Shown here: positions 8,242-17,235 of the stretch, in pieces
Layout: the number at the start of each line of letters is the position of its first letter
Position numbering within the stretch: position 1 is the first letter of the stretch
Source of the DNA: Xanthocytophaga flava
Lineage (GTDB): Bacteria > Bacteroidota > Bacteroidia > Cytophagales > 172606-1
Length of the DNA stretch: 43,929 bases
Direction of reading: 5' to 3'
Assembly: GCA_030068525.1 (NCBI GenBank)
Contig: JASJOS010000032.1
Coordinates: 1-43,929, forward strand
Notes under the pieces: model-generated
Databases searched by the model: none
What the model was told of the DNA's origin: nothing
The model's input: the letters and a program-made list of their open reading frames with translations, nothing else
Program-made: the position numbers and the translations under genes

Positions 8242-8351
8242 GTTAATTTATCTTTACCAGAATGGTCAGGATGTAGCACTGTTTCCGGGTGGTCAGGAAG
8301 TTGCTGGAAGTTCTATGAGCCTGTTCTCTCCCTTCCTCTATATAAATTAAC
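8242..8351 (-). ncRNA. SAM-I (S-box) riboswitch, copy A
   Basis: Read on the minus strand this 110-base segment matches the SAM-I architecture. P1 is a perfect 10-bp helix, GTTAATTTAT (8351-8342) with ATAAATTAAC (8251-8242). After the AGAG of the J1/2 side comes P2 (GGAAG with CTTCC), followed by the hallmark AGCAAC. P3 is TTCC with GGAA. The hallmark GTGCTA-N2-TCCTGACC is followed by P4 (ACCA with TGGT) and AAAGAT before P1 closes. SAM-I riboswitches normally reduce expression of methionine or sulfur genes when S-adenosylmethionine is plentiful. Its promoter is at 8387-8417. Only a 45-codon frame follows, so the regulated gene is missing or unrecognised. Confidence 0.85.
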
Positions 8352-8386
8352 TAATTAATTGGTGGTGCTTAATTAGTAAGATGATA

Positions 8387-8417
8387 CAAATGTAGAGACT
8401 AATTTTTGATTTCCAAA
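8387..8417 (-). promoter_or_regulatory. Promoter of riboswitch copy A
   Basis: On the minus strand TTTG (8417-8414) and TACATTTG (8394-8387) are separated by exactly 19 bases, the Bacteroidetes consensus arrangement. Transcription would run leftward through a CTAATTAA/TTAATTAG hairpin into the S-box. Confidence 0.8.
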
Positions 8418-8445
8418 TTATATCTCTACTTTTTCTGTAGAGATT

Positions 8446-9110
8446 GAGAAAAAACTTTTTGATGTAAAAAGGAAGTGTTTTTAATAGGATATATAAGTGA
8501 AAATAGATAATGCTTAGTTTGTGTTATTTTGTAATTATTTGATTGTCAATTGTTTTACGAGCATTGTATACTTTTAGTGTAGATGATTTCTAGTGGAATA
8601 CATACTTGTAAAAAAGTAGTATATTATATATATCCTTATTAAATTATTGTATCTCTATAAAAAAAGTAGAGAATTGTTTGGATTTGTTTCTAGCGGCTTT
8701 AACTTTGTATCACAAATTTGTTAATCGTCAACTACTATCAGCTAGTAATGACTATAGATCAAATGTATGAAAAATAGCCATACAGCGCTTCCAATGACTT
8801 GTTGATCCATTCTTAGAGAGATTTTATCTCTCCGACAAGTAATATACACGAAAAAAATATCGGGCTTCTTCTTACACTATTTGAAGTATTTTCTGCTCAT
8901 CAGGAGATGCTGCATATAGTTGTTGGGTTTGTATTGACTATAGAATCAGTTCGATTCAAAAAACAACAGAATTACTTTCGCTGAAAAGGAGAGGTTATAT
9001 ACTTAAAAAACAACATCTTATGGAGTCTATTTACAGTGATACCTAGAAATGATACTTACAATACTTTAAAGAGATCGTGCTCTCATTAAAGAAATATATT
9101 ATACAAAATT
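8446..9110 (+). other. Gene-free region with promoter and long untranslated leader of the first susC
   Basis: No coding frame is supported here. A consensus promoter at 8677-8707 would start a transcript near 8714, leaving about 536 bases of leader before the ATG at 9250. Inside it are a nested hairpin at 8797-8840 (ACTTGT/ACAAGT outside GAGAGAT/ATCTCTC) and, further down, the multi-stem element at 9111-9218. Confidence 0.6.
8677..8707 (+). promoter_or_regulatory. Promoter of the susC-susD-doxX operon
   Basis: TTTG (8677-8680), 19 bases, then TAACTTTG (8700-8707) is a full Bacteroidetes sigma-ABfr type promoter. It is the nearest good promoter upstream of the susC gene at 9250 on this strand. 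Confidence 0.75.
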
Positions 9111-9218
9111 TCCCATGATACAAAGAAACTGGTAAGACGCGAATCTTACCAGCCTGAGCGAAGATCAGTATCGTAACGCCAATCACTCACTGATCCTCTA
9201 TTGGTTTTGGTCATGGGA
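9111..9218 (+). ncRNA. Candidate structured leader RNA upstream of susC
   Basis: Three helices nest into a closed junction. An outer 8-bp helix pairs TCCCATGA (9111-9118) with TCATGGGA (9211-9218). Inside it are a 9-bp hairpin CTGGTAAGA/TCTTACCAG (9129-9152) with loop CGCGAA, and a 7-bp hairpin GATCAGT/ACTGATC (9163-9195) with a 19-base loop. All stems are perfect. The element ends 31 bases before the susC ATG. I do not recognise it as a TPP, cobalamin, FMN or SAM riboswitch. It could be a cis-regulatory RNA for the transporter operon. Confidence 0.5.
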
Positions 9219-9249
9219 TACCCCTTAACCTTATAAACCGCTTAAAGAT

Positions 9250-12200
9250 ATGAAAACTTTTACAAGTAGTTTTCTGTGCGAAAAGCTATTTTCTAAAATT
9301 ACACCCTCTCTTTTTATTGTCACCTTGCTAGGTGCCAATACTCTTCATGCCGAACCTAGTAGATCTGGCTCTTCTTTTTCTGTGAAAGCTTCTGCTTCTC
9401 AAGCAGTTCCTATTGAAGGAAAGGTTACCGATGAAAAGGGCAACGGCCTTCCAGGTATCACCATCCTTGTTAAGGGTACCACCAGTGGTACAACTACTGA
9501 TGCAGATGGTAAGTTTGCGCTTGCTGTGCCAGATGAGAATGCTGTGCTGGTTCTCTCATATATTGGTTACAAAACAAAAGAGGTATCTGTAGGCAAGCAG
9601 AAAAGCTTATCTATTGCGTTGGAACCTGATACCAAACAACTCAGTGAAATTGTCATTGTGGGATATGGCACACAGGAACGTAAAAATCTGATTGGCTCTG
9701 TAACCAAGGTAAACCCGGCCGAAACTAAGAGTATCCCCACGGGTAGTTTTGATGCCCAGTTGCAGGGACAAGCTGCTGGTTTGCAGATTAACTCCAACAC
9801 AGGCGTGCCTGGCGATGGAATCTTTATACGAGTACGGGGTACTACTTCCATTAATGCAGGCAACGATCCGTTGTATGTGGTGGATGGAGTATTTATAAAC
9901 AATACTAGTTTGCAAACGGTTAATACCGGGGGTAGAGCTACTTCGCCTATTGCCGATATCAACCCTGCAGACATTGAAAGTATTGAAGTTTTGAAAGACG
10001 CCTCTGCTACTGCCATTTATGGATCTCGTGGGGCTAATGGTGTTGTAATTGTAACAACCAAACGCGGGAATTACAATGCAAAGCCACAATTGAACTTCAA
10101 CCACTCACAGGGTTGGGCCTGGGCTCCTGAAAACAGATTATGGAAACTGACTACAGGTCCTCAGCATGCCGAACTGATCAATGAATACTGGATTAATTCA
10201 GGTATCGATAATCCTGCACTAAAGCAAACATATGAAAATCGTCCTTTCCGGCCTAAGTCAGAAGGTGGACGAGGTTTGCCAGAAGAACAAAACACCTACG
10301 ACCGACTACATGAACTTTTCCGTACAGGACGTGTAGCAAACTATGATCTGTCTTTAAACGGAGGTTCGAAAGCCACAAAATATTATATAGGAGGTGGTTA
10401 TACCCGCCAGGAAGCGAACATTAAACCCATCTATTTTGAAAGAGCCAGTTTTAAAGTAAATCTGGATCAGCAGATCAATGATAAAGTCCAGATTGGAGTG
10501 AGCAATACCCTTTCACGTTCATTCCGGAATCAGGCACGTGCAGGAGATGGTCCTCAGGGTGGATTGCTTCAATCGGCATTACATACCCCTACATATCTGC
10601 CTGAATACAACGAAGATGGCACACCTGCCAGATGGGCTGGATTTGATAACCTGAAAGTATTGCTGGATAATTATGATGTAAATACTGTCAGCTTACGTTA
10701 CATTGGCAATTTGTATGCAGATATAGAACTTCTGCCTGGACTAAAGTTGCACAGCAGCTTTGGTATTGACTATAATCACTATGATGAGTCTGAATACTGG
10801 AACGACAAAACACAGTTGGGAGCTTCTCCAACCAATGGTCTGGCTACTTCGTCCCTGACACAAAACAGTACGTGGCTTAATGAGCAAACTCTTTCCTACC
10901 GGAAATCCTTTGGTACACACCATACCTTTGGAGCCCTTATCGGAAATTCACTGCAAAGCAATGTGCAAAACAATACGGCCGCTCAGGGTAGCGGCTTTCC
11001 AAGCAACTCGTATAAACAGATTTCTTCAGCTTCTACACGTACTTCATCACAAAGCTGGACAAAAAGTACACTGGCCTCTTTCTTTGGGCGGGTAGATTAC
11101 AACTATGCCAGTAAATACTTTATCGAATTGAGTATACGTGCTGACGGTTCTTCCCGTTTTGGGGTCAATAACCGTTGGGGGTATTTCCCTGCAATTGGAG
11201 CAGCTTGGAGAATCAAAGAAGAAAGTTTCCTGAAGGATATTGAGTTTATCAGCGATCTGAAATTGCGTGGGAGCTATGGCATTACTGGTAACCAAAACGG
11301 CATAAGCAACTTTGCTGCAAGAGGCCTATGGTCAGGAGAAGGTGGGTATCCGGATAACACTACAGGTGGAGATCTGGCCGGAACTGCCCCTCAACAGTTA
11401 GGAAATCCAAACCTGAGATGGGAAAAAACACGTCAGTTCAATGCCGGTCTGGATCTGGGCTTACTGAATGGACGTATTGGAGTAGAATTCAATGTATACT
11501 CCAAGTATACAACTGATGTGTTACTGGAAGAGCCTGTTCCTGCTATTACTGGCTTTAACTCCTACTACAGTAATATCGGTGAAATCAGCAATAAGGGATA
11601 TGAACTGGCAATTACCAGTGAAAACATTCGCAAAGGAGATTTCAGCTGGAGAACTTCCTTTAATATATCCGGAAACGTAAATAAGATTGAAAAACTGCCT
11701 GTACCAATCAATATGTATAACCGTAACTGGGTACGTATGGAACAAGGACATTCTATGTATTCTTTCTGGCTTTACAAACAGGAATATGTAGATACACAAA
11801 CAGGACAAGCTGTATTTCAGGATGTAAACACGGATGGTAGTATCACCGCATCTGATCGTCAGATTATAGGAAATGCAGTACCTAAGTTTTTCGGAGGATT
11901 ATCTAATACTATTACCTACAAAGGATTTGATGCAGGAATTATCTTCTCCTATCAATATGGCAACAAGGTATTCAATCTGAACCGTTTCTTTGGTGAAGGC
12001 GGTGGAACCCGTGATGCAAACCGGGTATTGTTTGCCAGTCAGCTAAAACGCTGGCAGAAGCCGGGTGATGTAACAGATGTGCCACGTCTGACCAGTGTAG
12101 GCAATAACTATAAGCTGGAACAAAACAGCCGCTTTCTGGAAGATGGTTCGTTCCTGAAGCTTTCTACAGTTACGTTAGGATATACACTGCCGAAAGAGTT

Positions 12201-12387
12201 GACAACCCGTGTCAGAATTGAGAAACTGAGATTCTATGTAACTGGTAGTAACCTGTTTATCGTCACAAAATACACAGGTGCTGATCCGGAATCTAATGTT
12301 ACCAGTAGCCAGACTGTGCAAGGTCTCGACTTAGGAACTCCTCCTCAGCCACGTTCTATCCAGGTAGGAGTAAATGTTACGCTATAA
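9250..12387 (+). CDS. SusC/RagA-family TonB-dependent outer-membrane transporter (first pair)
   Basis: A 1045-residue outer-membrane importer driven by TonB. It has a signal peptide (about residues 1-34) and a carboxypeptidase-regulatory-like domain at about 55-125 (VPIEGKVTDEKGNGLPGI through YIGYKTKEVSVG). A plug domain at about 130-275 follows, with IVGYGTQ, PLYVVDGVF, the NPADIESIEVLKDASATAIY family signature and GANGVVIVTTKRG. The remainder is a large beta-barrel. SusC proteins form a pedal-bin complex with the SusD lipoprotein encoded next to them, which caps the barrel and captures ligand. The genes that follow (susD, doxX-like pair, sulfite dehydrogenase, sulfate exporter) suggest a sulfur-containing substrate rather than a plain glycan. 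That is inference. Transcription probably starts near 8714 behind a long structured leader. Confidence 0.95.
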   Translation: MKTFTSSFLCEKLFSKITPSLFIVTLLGANTLHAEPSRSGSSFSVKASASQAVPIEGKVTDEKGNGLPGITILVKGTTSGTTTDADGKFALAVPDENAVLVLSYIGYKTKEVSVGKQKSLSIALEPDTKQLSEIVIVGYGTQERKNLIGSVTKVNPAETKSIPTGSFDAQLQGQAAGLQINSNTGVPGDGIFIRVRGTTSINAGNDPLYVVDGVFINNTSLQTVNTGGRATSPIADINPADIESIEVLKDASATAIYGSRGANGVVIVTTKRGNYNAKPQLNFNHSQGWAWAPENRLWKLTTGPQHAELINEYWINSGIDNPALKQTYENRPFRPKSEGGRGLPEEQNTYDRLHELFRTGRVANYDLSLNGGSKATKYYIGGGYTRQEANIKPIYFERASFKVNLDQQINDKVQIGVSNTLSRSFRNQARAGDGPQGGLLQSALHTPTYLPEYNEDGTPARWAGFDNLKVLLDNYDVNTVSLRYIGNLYADIELLPGLKLHSSFGIDYNHYDESEYWNDKTQLGASPTNGLATSSLTQNSTWLNEQTLSYRKSFGTHHTFGALIGNSLQSNVQNNTAAQGSGFPSNSYKQISSASTRTSSQSWTKSTLASFFGRVDYNYASKYFIELSIRADGSSRFGVNNRWGYFPAIGAAWRIKEESFLKDIEFISDLKLRGSYGITGNQNGISNFAARGLWSGEGGYPDNTTGGDLAGTAPQQLGNPNLRWEKTRQFNAGLDLGLLNGRIGVEFNVYSKYTTDVLLEEPVPAITGFNSYYSNIGEISNKGYELAITSENIRKGDFSWRTSFNISGNVNKIEKLPVPINMYNRNWVRMEQGHSMYSFWLYKQEYVDTQTGQAVFQDVNTDGSITASDRQIIGNAVPKFFGGLSNTITYKGFDAGIIFSYQYGNKVFNLNRFFGEGGGTRDANRVLFASQLKRWQKPGDVTDVPRLTSVGNNYKLEQNSRFLEDGSFLKLSTVTLGYTLPKELTTRVRIEKLRFYVTGSNLFIVTKYTGADPESNVTSSQTVQGLDLGTPPQPRSIQVGVNVTL

Positions 12388-12420
12388 ACCTTAATTCTTG
12401 TTGCAAAACAGTAATTACCT

Positions 12421-13767
12421 ATGAAGATTAACCATACCTTTCGATATATTCTGCTCATCGCATTCTCTCTGTCATTGAATAGTTGCAAGGATTTTCTGGA
12501 TGTGCAGCCTCAAAGTTCTGTTTCAGACGATCAGACCATTGTAGATGAAACTTCTGCCAAAACTGCCACACGGGGTATGTACCGTCAACTGGCCAGTGAT
12601 AGTTATTATGGCTCACTCTTTCAATCTATTGGATACCTTTCCGGTGATAATATTGTTTGGACAGGTTCGCAATCCATTATCCAGGATTTTATTAACCATG
12701 ATGTGAAATCTGATAATGGAAACATTGCCACTGTGTGGTCCGGAATTTATGAAACCATTAACCGGGCCAATCATATTATTGCCAAAGTACCTCTTGTAAC
12801 AGACGAATCTTTTACAGAAGCAGAAAGAAATGCTTTGTTGGGAGAGGCGTATTTTGTGAGAGGTCTATGCTATTTTGATCTCGCCAGAACCTGGGGTGGT
12901 GTACAGATCGTATTAACGCCTACTGTTTCAGCTACAGATAAAAATGGTATCAAACGTAGCTCTCTTGCTGACACCTATGCACAGGTATTGGCTGACCTTA
13001 CTAAGGCAGAAACATTGCTGACCAATACTACCAACCGTTATCGGGCTACGCAAAAGACAGCCAGAGCATTACTGGCACGTTATTACCTCTACCAGGAAAA
13101 TTGGGCTCAGGCAGAAGCATATGCTGATAAAGTATTAGGGGATACCGATTACGAACTGGTAAAGCCTTATAGTGCATTTTTCAGCAACCAGGCTGTGGCT
13201 ACAAAAGAGTCTGTTTTTGAACTAGCTTATAGCTCGACCTATACCAATGGCCATCGTACCTACTGGCAGCCGCCTGCTAATGGAGGAACACGTCAATGGG
13301 CGCCGAATGCTACCTTTATCTCTTTGGTAAGTGATGAAAATGTGGGAGGAAACCGCAGTGCCCTGATTGCCAAAACCACTGCTGGACTATGGTATGGCAA
13401 TATGTATTACCGAAGTCCTGCCACAGATCCTGCATTTGTGATTCGTATTGCTGAATTATATCTAATTCGTTCAGAGGCGCGTGCCCATCAGGATAAATTA
13501 GCAGATGCATTGGATGATCTGAACGCCATTCGTGACCGGGCAGGTCTTTCGGATAGCCCTGCTCAGACACAGGAGGAAATTCTGCTGGCGATTGAGAACG
13601 AACGTCGTCTGGAGTTTGCCTTTGAACCACATCGTTGGTTTGATCTGGTACGTACCCATCGGGTCGAAGCGGTGCTGGGAGTGACTAATACCAATAAGTA
13701 TGTACTCCCTATTCCTATCACGGAAGTTACAGTAGATGAATCCCTGGAGCAGAATACAGGGTATTGA
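12421..13767 (+). CDS. SusD/RagB-family substrate-binding lipoprotein (first pair)
   Basis: A 448-residue surface lipoprotein with a lipobox ending at Cys22 (SLSLNSCKDF). The alpha-helical TPR-like SusD fold is indicated by the KTATRGMYRQLASDSYYGS start, the GEAYFVRGLCYFDLARTWGG segment near residue 145, and the C-terminal RFEF-type block (ENERRLEFAFEPHRWFDLVR) near residue 400. At 448 residues it is a short member of the family, whose usual range is about 450-600. It lies 33 bases after susC with no terminator between, and 46 bases before the DoxX-like gene, so the three share a transcript. It should bind the substrate and hand it to the SusC barrel. Confidence 0.95.
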   Translation: MKINHTFRYILLIAFSLSLNSCKDFLDVQPQSSVSDDQTIVDETSAKTATRGMYRQLASDSYYGSLFQSIGYLSGDNIVWTGSQSIIQDFINHDVKSDNGNIATVWSGIYETINRANHIIAKVPLVTDESFTEAERNALLGEAYFVRGLCYFDLARTWGGVQIVLTPTVSATDKNGIKRSSLADTYAQVLADLTKAETLLTNTTNRYRATQKTARALLARYYLYQENWAQAEAYADKVLGDTDYELVKPYSAFFSNQAVATKESVFELAYSSTYTNGHRTYWQPPANGGTRQWAPNATFISLVSDENVGGNRSALIAKTTAGLWYGNMYYRSPATDPAFVIRIAELYLIRSEARAHQDKLADALDDLNAIRDRAGLSDSPAQTQEEILLAIENERRLEFAFEPHRWFDLVRTHRVEAVLGVTNTNKYVLPIPITEVTVDESLEQNTGY

Positions 13768-13813
13768 TTCTGCCTGTTTTTATCTAATGTCAAGAATTTA
13801 AAATTGATAGATT

Positions 13814-15181
13814 ATGTCAGTCATAAACGTAACCTACCTGTCTCCTGATTTAGAGACAGACACATCCTGGACAAAAGCAGAGAAAGTTCTGTTCCGTTTC
13901 TTTTTCATTTACTTCTTTTTGCAGATAGTACCATTGGACTGGAAATTTTACAGAGACTTATTTGCTGTCAACTGGTTTGATCTGCACTATCGGGATATAT
14001 TTTATCTGTCCCGGTATACACCCCGTTTGTTTGCTGATAGTCCTAGTTTTGCGGATTGGGGTGTCATAGCTCTGGTGGCCTTGGCTGGAACGCTGGTATG
14101 GGGTTTTCTGGATACCAAACGTGAAGAGTATACTAGTTGGCAATATGCATTGCGGGTATTGTTGCGCTACCGGCTGGCAGCAGGTGTGATAGGCTACGGC
14201 TTTATCAAACTGTTTCCTTTACAATCTCCTTACCCTTCACTAAGTAATCTGAATACCTACTATGGTGATTTCACAGACTGGAAGCTGTTTTCGCTGAGTC
14301 TGGGAATTGTTCCATCTTATGAATCCTTTCTGGGAGGAGTGGAGATTCTGGCTGGGTTGTTATTGCTTAACAGAAAAACGACTACGATTGCTACACTGAT
14401 TATTTTACCATTCACAGGAAACGTCTTTATGTCCAATCTGGCATATTCAGGTGGTGAATATGTATATAGCTTCTTTCTGATTACCATTGCGTTATTTCTG
14501 TTATCGTTTGATATCAAGCGATTATTTACCCTACTCACTATTGAAAAACCAACTTTTCCCAATCGTTACCACCCTGTTTTTGAAGGCAAGTGGAAAGTCA
14601 TACGGATAGTTCTAAAGAGTGCATTCATTTTTCTGTTTGTATTTCTGTATGGATTTAAGAGTTATGCCGGATATCAGACAGGGTCATATCAGTATCCACA
14701 GAAAGCAGGTTTGTCACATGCCAGTGGTTTATACAATGTACGTACATTCCGGATCAACAGTAAAGAGCTTCCGTATTCTAAAAAAGATCCGGTTCGGTGG
14801 CAGGATGTGGTATTTGAGAAATGGGCTACTATCAGTGTTCGTCTTAACCAGCCTGTGTCCTTAGCACCTGAGAAAAGAACTGAAGAGTTGTATGAAAAGG
14901 ACGAAGATCGTCAGTATGAGCTGGCAGGAACGACTGGCAGGACATACTATAGCTATCAGCTGGATACTACTCAGCATCTGCTGTATCTCAAAAACCGCAA
15001 CAAAGACAAGCCTAATGACACGCTGATCCTTCACTATAGCAGACCTGATAGTACACAAATTATTTTGTCAGGTTTGACTCAGAGCAAGGATACACTCTAT
15101 GTAGTGCTGGACAAGATTCAGAAAAAATACCTGCTGGAAGAGGTGCAACGCCAGGGAAGACAAAAGGCTTTGAAGTTGTAA
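13814..15181 (+). CDS. DoxX-like polytopic membrane protein (paralogue 1)
   Basis: A 455-residue inner-membrane protein. Roughly seven hydrophobic segments occupy residues 20-285, followed by an extracytoplasmic C-terminal domain (about 290-455). The core RYRLAAGVIGYGFIKLFPLQ and the GGVEILAGLLLL segment fit the DoxX/DoxD pattern. In Acidianus, DoxD is a subunit of thiosulfate:quinone oxidoreductase. The C-terminal domain shares GLYNV, PYSKKDPVRWQ and LYVVLDKI with the next gene, its paralogue. Its place in an operon with susCD and next to sulfite dehydrogenase genes supports a role in sulfur-compound oxidation or quinone-linked electron transfer, but the family is broad and the function is not shown. 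No cysteines or cofactor motifs stand out. Confidence 0.75.
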   Translation: MSVINVTYLSPDLETDTSWTKAEKVLFRFFFIYFFLQIVPLDWKFYRDLFAVNWFDLHYRDIFYLSRYTPRLFADSPSFADWGVIALVALAGTLVWGFLDTKREEYTSWQYALRVLLRYRLAAGVIGYGFIKLFPLQSPYPSLSNLNTYYGDFTDWKLFSLSLGIVPSYESFLGGVEILAGLLLLNRKTTTIATLIILPFTGNVFMSNLAYSGGEYVYSFFLITIALFLLSFDIKRLFTLLTIEKPTFPNRYHPVFEGKWKVIRIVLKSAFIFLFVFLYGFKSYAGYQTGSYQYPQKAGLSHASGLYNVRTFRINSKELPYSKKDPVRWQDVVFEKWATISVRLNQPVSLAPEKRTEELYEKDEDRQYELAGTTGRTYYSYQLDTTQHLLYLKNRNKDKPNDTLILHYSRPDSTQIILSGLTQSKDTLYVVLDKIQKKYLLEEVQRQGRQKALKL

Positions 15182-15187
15182 GAGGTG

Positions 15188-15364
15188 GTCTAGATTATTA
15201 TTAAAGAAGCGAAAAGGCTAGATTTTGTAGCGAGATGAGGCCATTTTGAAGTTCGTAGCAAAAGCTACGGGCTGAAAAATGGGTGAAATCGCAGCACATG
15301 TGTTTTTAGTTCTTCAAGAACTTAATTAAAACCTGACTTTGAAGCCTTTAATAATAATCTGAGA
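15188..15364. repeat. Nested inverted-repeat element between the two doxX-like genes
   Basis: The ends are inverted repeats: AGATTATTATTAAAG at 15192-15206 and CTTTAATAATAATCT at 15346-15360, a perfect 15 bp that extends to about 19 bp with one bulge. Inside lies a second palindrome: CCATTTT (15241-15247) with AAAATGG (15276-15282), and CGTAGC/GCTACG around a four-base A loop (15254-15269). GCGA and TCGC further out may also pair, and AGTTCT/AGAACT forms a small hairpin near the right end. No coding frame is present. The layout suggests a small non-autonomous mobile element or a long intercistronic RNA hairpin. Confidence 0.6.
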
Positions 15365-15418
15365 CTATCTCCTAAACAATCCTTTGACCAATGTAGCTAC
15401 TTTAAAATACGTAAAAAC

Positions 15419-17089
15419 ATGTCTAAAACGGAAACTGTTCACGAAAATGTTGTTCTGGATACTTCTTCTCCGGCAGAGGTAAATTCGGGCTTGAATACTA
15501 TTTCCAACTGGAAGGAGTATCAAAAAATTGCTTTTCGTATTGCCTTCATCTTTTTTGTCAGCATTTCCATTCCAAACAATGCGGAGTGGTATGACCATGT
15601 GATTCATATTGACTGGACCAATCTGCATTATCGGGATCTATACGATATAGCCCGCTTTGGTTCAGGGATCAATTTCTTTGGAAACAAAATTTTTGGAAGC
15701 CAGCTCAACGGCTATGCCAACTGGGTTATCACACTACTGGTCTCAATTGGGGTAGGTGCTATCTGGACGGTGGTAGACCAATACAGAAAGCCACAGCCAA
15801 AAGAATATAATAATCTGTATTACTGGCTTCGTACCATTGTACGATACCGGGCAGGTATTGGTATCATTGGATTTGGTTTTACCAAATTGCTTCCTGTTCA
15901 GATGCCTTATCCATCTGTGGGGCTACTGAATACAAACTTTGGTGATCTTACAGCACAAAAAATCTACTGGCTTTCTATCGGGATTGTTCCCTGGTATCAG
16001 GTGTTTGCAGGGGTAGTAGAAGTGTTGGCGGGAGTATTGTTGTTTTTCAGAGGAACTACTACCTTTGGTGCTATCCTCTTATTTGGTGCATTGGGAGATA
16101 TTGTGTTTGTGAACTTTGCTTATGATGGAGGGGTGCATGTGTATAGTTCCTATTTCGTTCTTCTATCAGGCTTCTTGTTAGTTCAGGATATTCCAAGACT
16201 CTATAACCTACTGATTTTGGAGCGGCTTACTATCCCTGTCAATTATTATCCATCATTTTCTCAAAAATGGCAGAAGTATACACGGGCTGCAATAAAAGTA
16301 GGGGTATTTTATGTGTTTCTGATTTTGTTGTTCTATCTGCAATATGTAAACTTCAAATACGATCCGTATAAACAACCTTCAACCAAAGGTGTAACAGCTC
16401 TTCGCGGTTTGTACAATGTAACGGAATTTAAAGTAAATAATCAAACTATTCCATATTCTCCTCTGGACACAGTACGCTGGCAACAGGCTACTTTTGAAAA
16501 TTGGACAACGTTGACCTTCAGAGTAAATAAGCCAACAGCACTGGATTTATCCAATGGTGGAGGTGATCCCCAACGAGACATTAACCGCACGTTTGAACTG
16601 ACAGGTGTAGGTGGAGGACAACGAGCATTTCATTATTATGCAGATACGGTAGATCATGTGCTTTATCTTCAGGATAAATACAAAGCTATTCCTGATCGAC
16701 GCAATCGGGTTGCAGGGGTCGGTGGTGATGGTGGAACGGAGAAAAATCTGAATGGAGGAATAGATAAGCCATTGACAGAAGGTGCTTCAACAGAAAAAGC
16801 TTCTCTGGACCCCAACTGGATAAGTCCTGAAGCCTGGAAGCATATTGGCGATGAAGTAAAAATGATTGATCCCAAAGCTGCTTCTACTCGTAGAGATCGG
16901 GAATTTGCAACCGCAAAGAAAAACGAGAAACGCAACCGGATGATTCTTCATTACGAGACAACAGATGGGAATCGGGTAATTCTGAAAGGAATCGATCAGC
17001 ATAAAGACTCAATTTATGTGGTACTGGATAAGATAAACCGATCCTATGCCTTACCTTCCAGTACACTGGAAGCTGGAAAGTATAAGTAA
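15419..17089 (+). CDS. DoxX-like polytopic membrane protein (paralogue 2)
   Basis: A 556-residue paralogue of the preceding protein with the same order of parts: a cytoplasmic N-terminus, DWTNLHYRDLYDIARF, a DoxX-like core (RYRAGIGIIGFGFTKLLPVQ, then VEVLAGVLLFFRG), and a C-terminal extracytoplasmic domain with GLYNV, PYSPLDTVRWQ and IYVVLDKI. The main difference is a hydrophilic insertion of about 75 residues near residues 415-495. It is rich in Gly, Glu and Lys, splits the C-terminal domain and has no counterpart in paralogue 1. The two genes probably arose by tandem duplication and may form a heterodimer. A strong terminator follows at 17167-17211, which closes the susCD-doxX unit. Function inferred only from context. 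Confidence 0.75.
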   Translation: MSKTETVHENVVLDTSSPAEVNSGLNTISNWKEYQKIAFRIAFIFFVSISIPNNAEWYDHVIHIDWTNLHYRDLYDIARFGSGINFFGNKIFGSQLNGYANWVITLLVSIGVGAIWTVVDQYRKPQPKEYNNLYYWLRTIVRYRAGIGIIGFGFTKLLPVQMPYPSVGLLNTNFGDLTAQKIYWLSIGIVPWYQVFAGVVEVLAGVLLFFRGTTTFGAILLFGALGDIVFVNFAYDGGVHVYSSYFVLLSGFLLVQDIPRLYNLLILERLTIPVNYYPSFSQKWQKYTRAAIKVGVFYVFLILLFYLQYVNFKYDPYKQPSTKGVTALRGLYNVTEFKVNNQTIPYSPLDTVRWQQATFENWTTLTFRVNKPTALDLSNGGGDPQRDINRTFELTGVGGGQRAFHYYADTVDHVLYLQDKYKAIPDRRNRVAGVGGDGGTEKNLNGGIDKPLTEGASTEKASLDPNWISPEAWKHIGDEVKMIDPKAASTRRDREFATAKKNEKRNRMILHYETTDGNRVILKGIDQHKDSIYVVLDKINRSYALPSSTLEAGKYK

Positions 17090-17166
17090 TTTCAATATCC
17101 GGTAAGATACATCTTCATAGGAGGATAAATGAGGGGCTTGAATCAACGGATTTAGTCAACATACCC

Positions 17167-17211
17167 AGACTTTCTGTTTCTTCTGGAGATAGAAAGTCTA
17201 CTTTCTTTTTT
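17167..17211 (+). terminator. Terminator closing the susCD-doxX operon
   Basis: AGACTTTCT (17167-17175) pairs perfectly with AGAAAGTCT (17191-17199) and is followed by a T-rich run to 17211. The sulfite dehydrogenase genes downstream would then need read-through or their own promoter. Confidence 0.8.
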
Positions 17212-17235
17212 AGGGTTTCTTAGCAATCTGCAGTT

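Larger units (their letters stand above)
8241..8445 (-). repeat. 205-bp inverted repeat, left arm (promoter plus S-box)
   Basis: This segment is about 93% identical by eye to the reverse complement of 27372-27576, over the same length without gaps. Identity stops at the end of riboswitch P1 on one side and at a GTAGAGAT/ATCTCTAC hairpin upstream of the promoter on the other. The repeated unit is therefore a complete regulatory cassette and not random sequence. Confidence 0.9.

Noticed and set aside
9111-9218. Leader as a known TPP, cobalamin, FMN or SAM riboswitch
   Set aside because: None of the invariant cores of those classes is present; kept only as an unclassified structured leader.
9567-10104. 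Long minus-strand frames inside the first susC
   Set aside because: These are shadows of a gene with clear plug-domain motifs on the plus strand.
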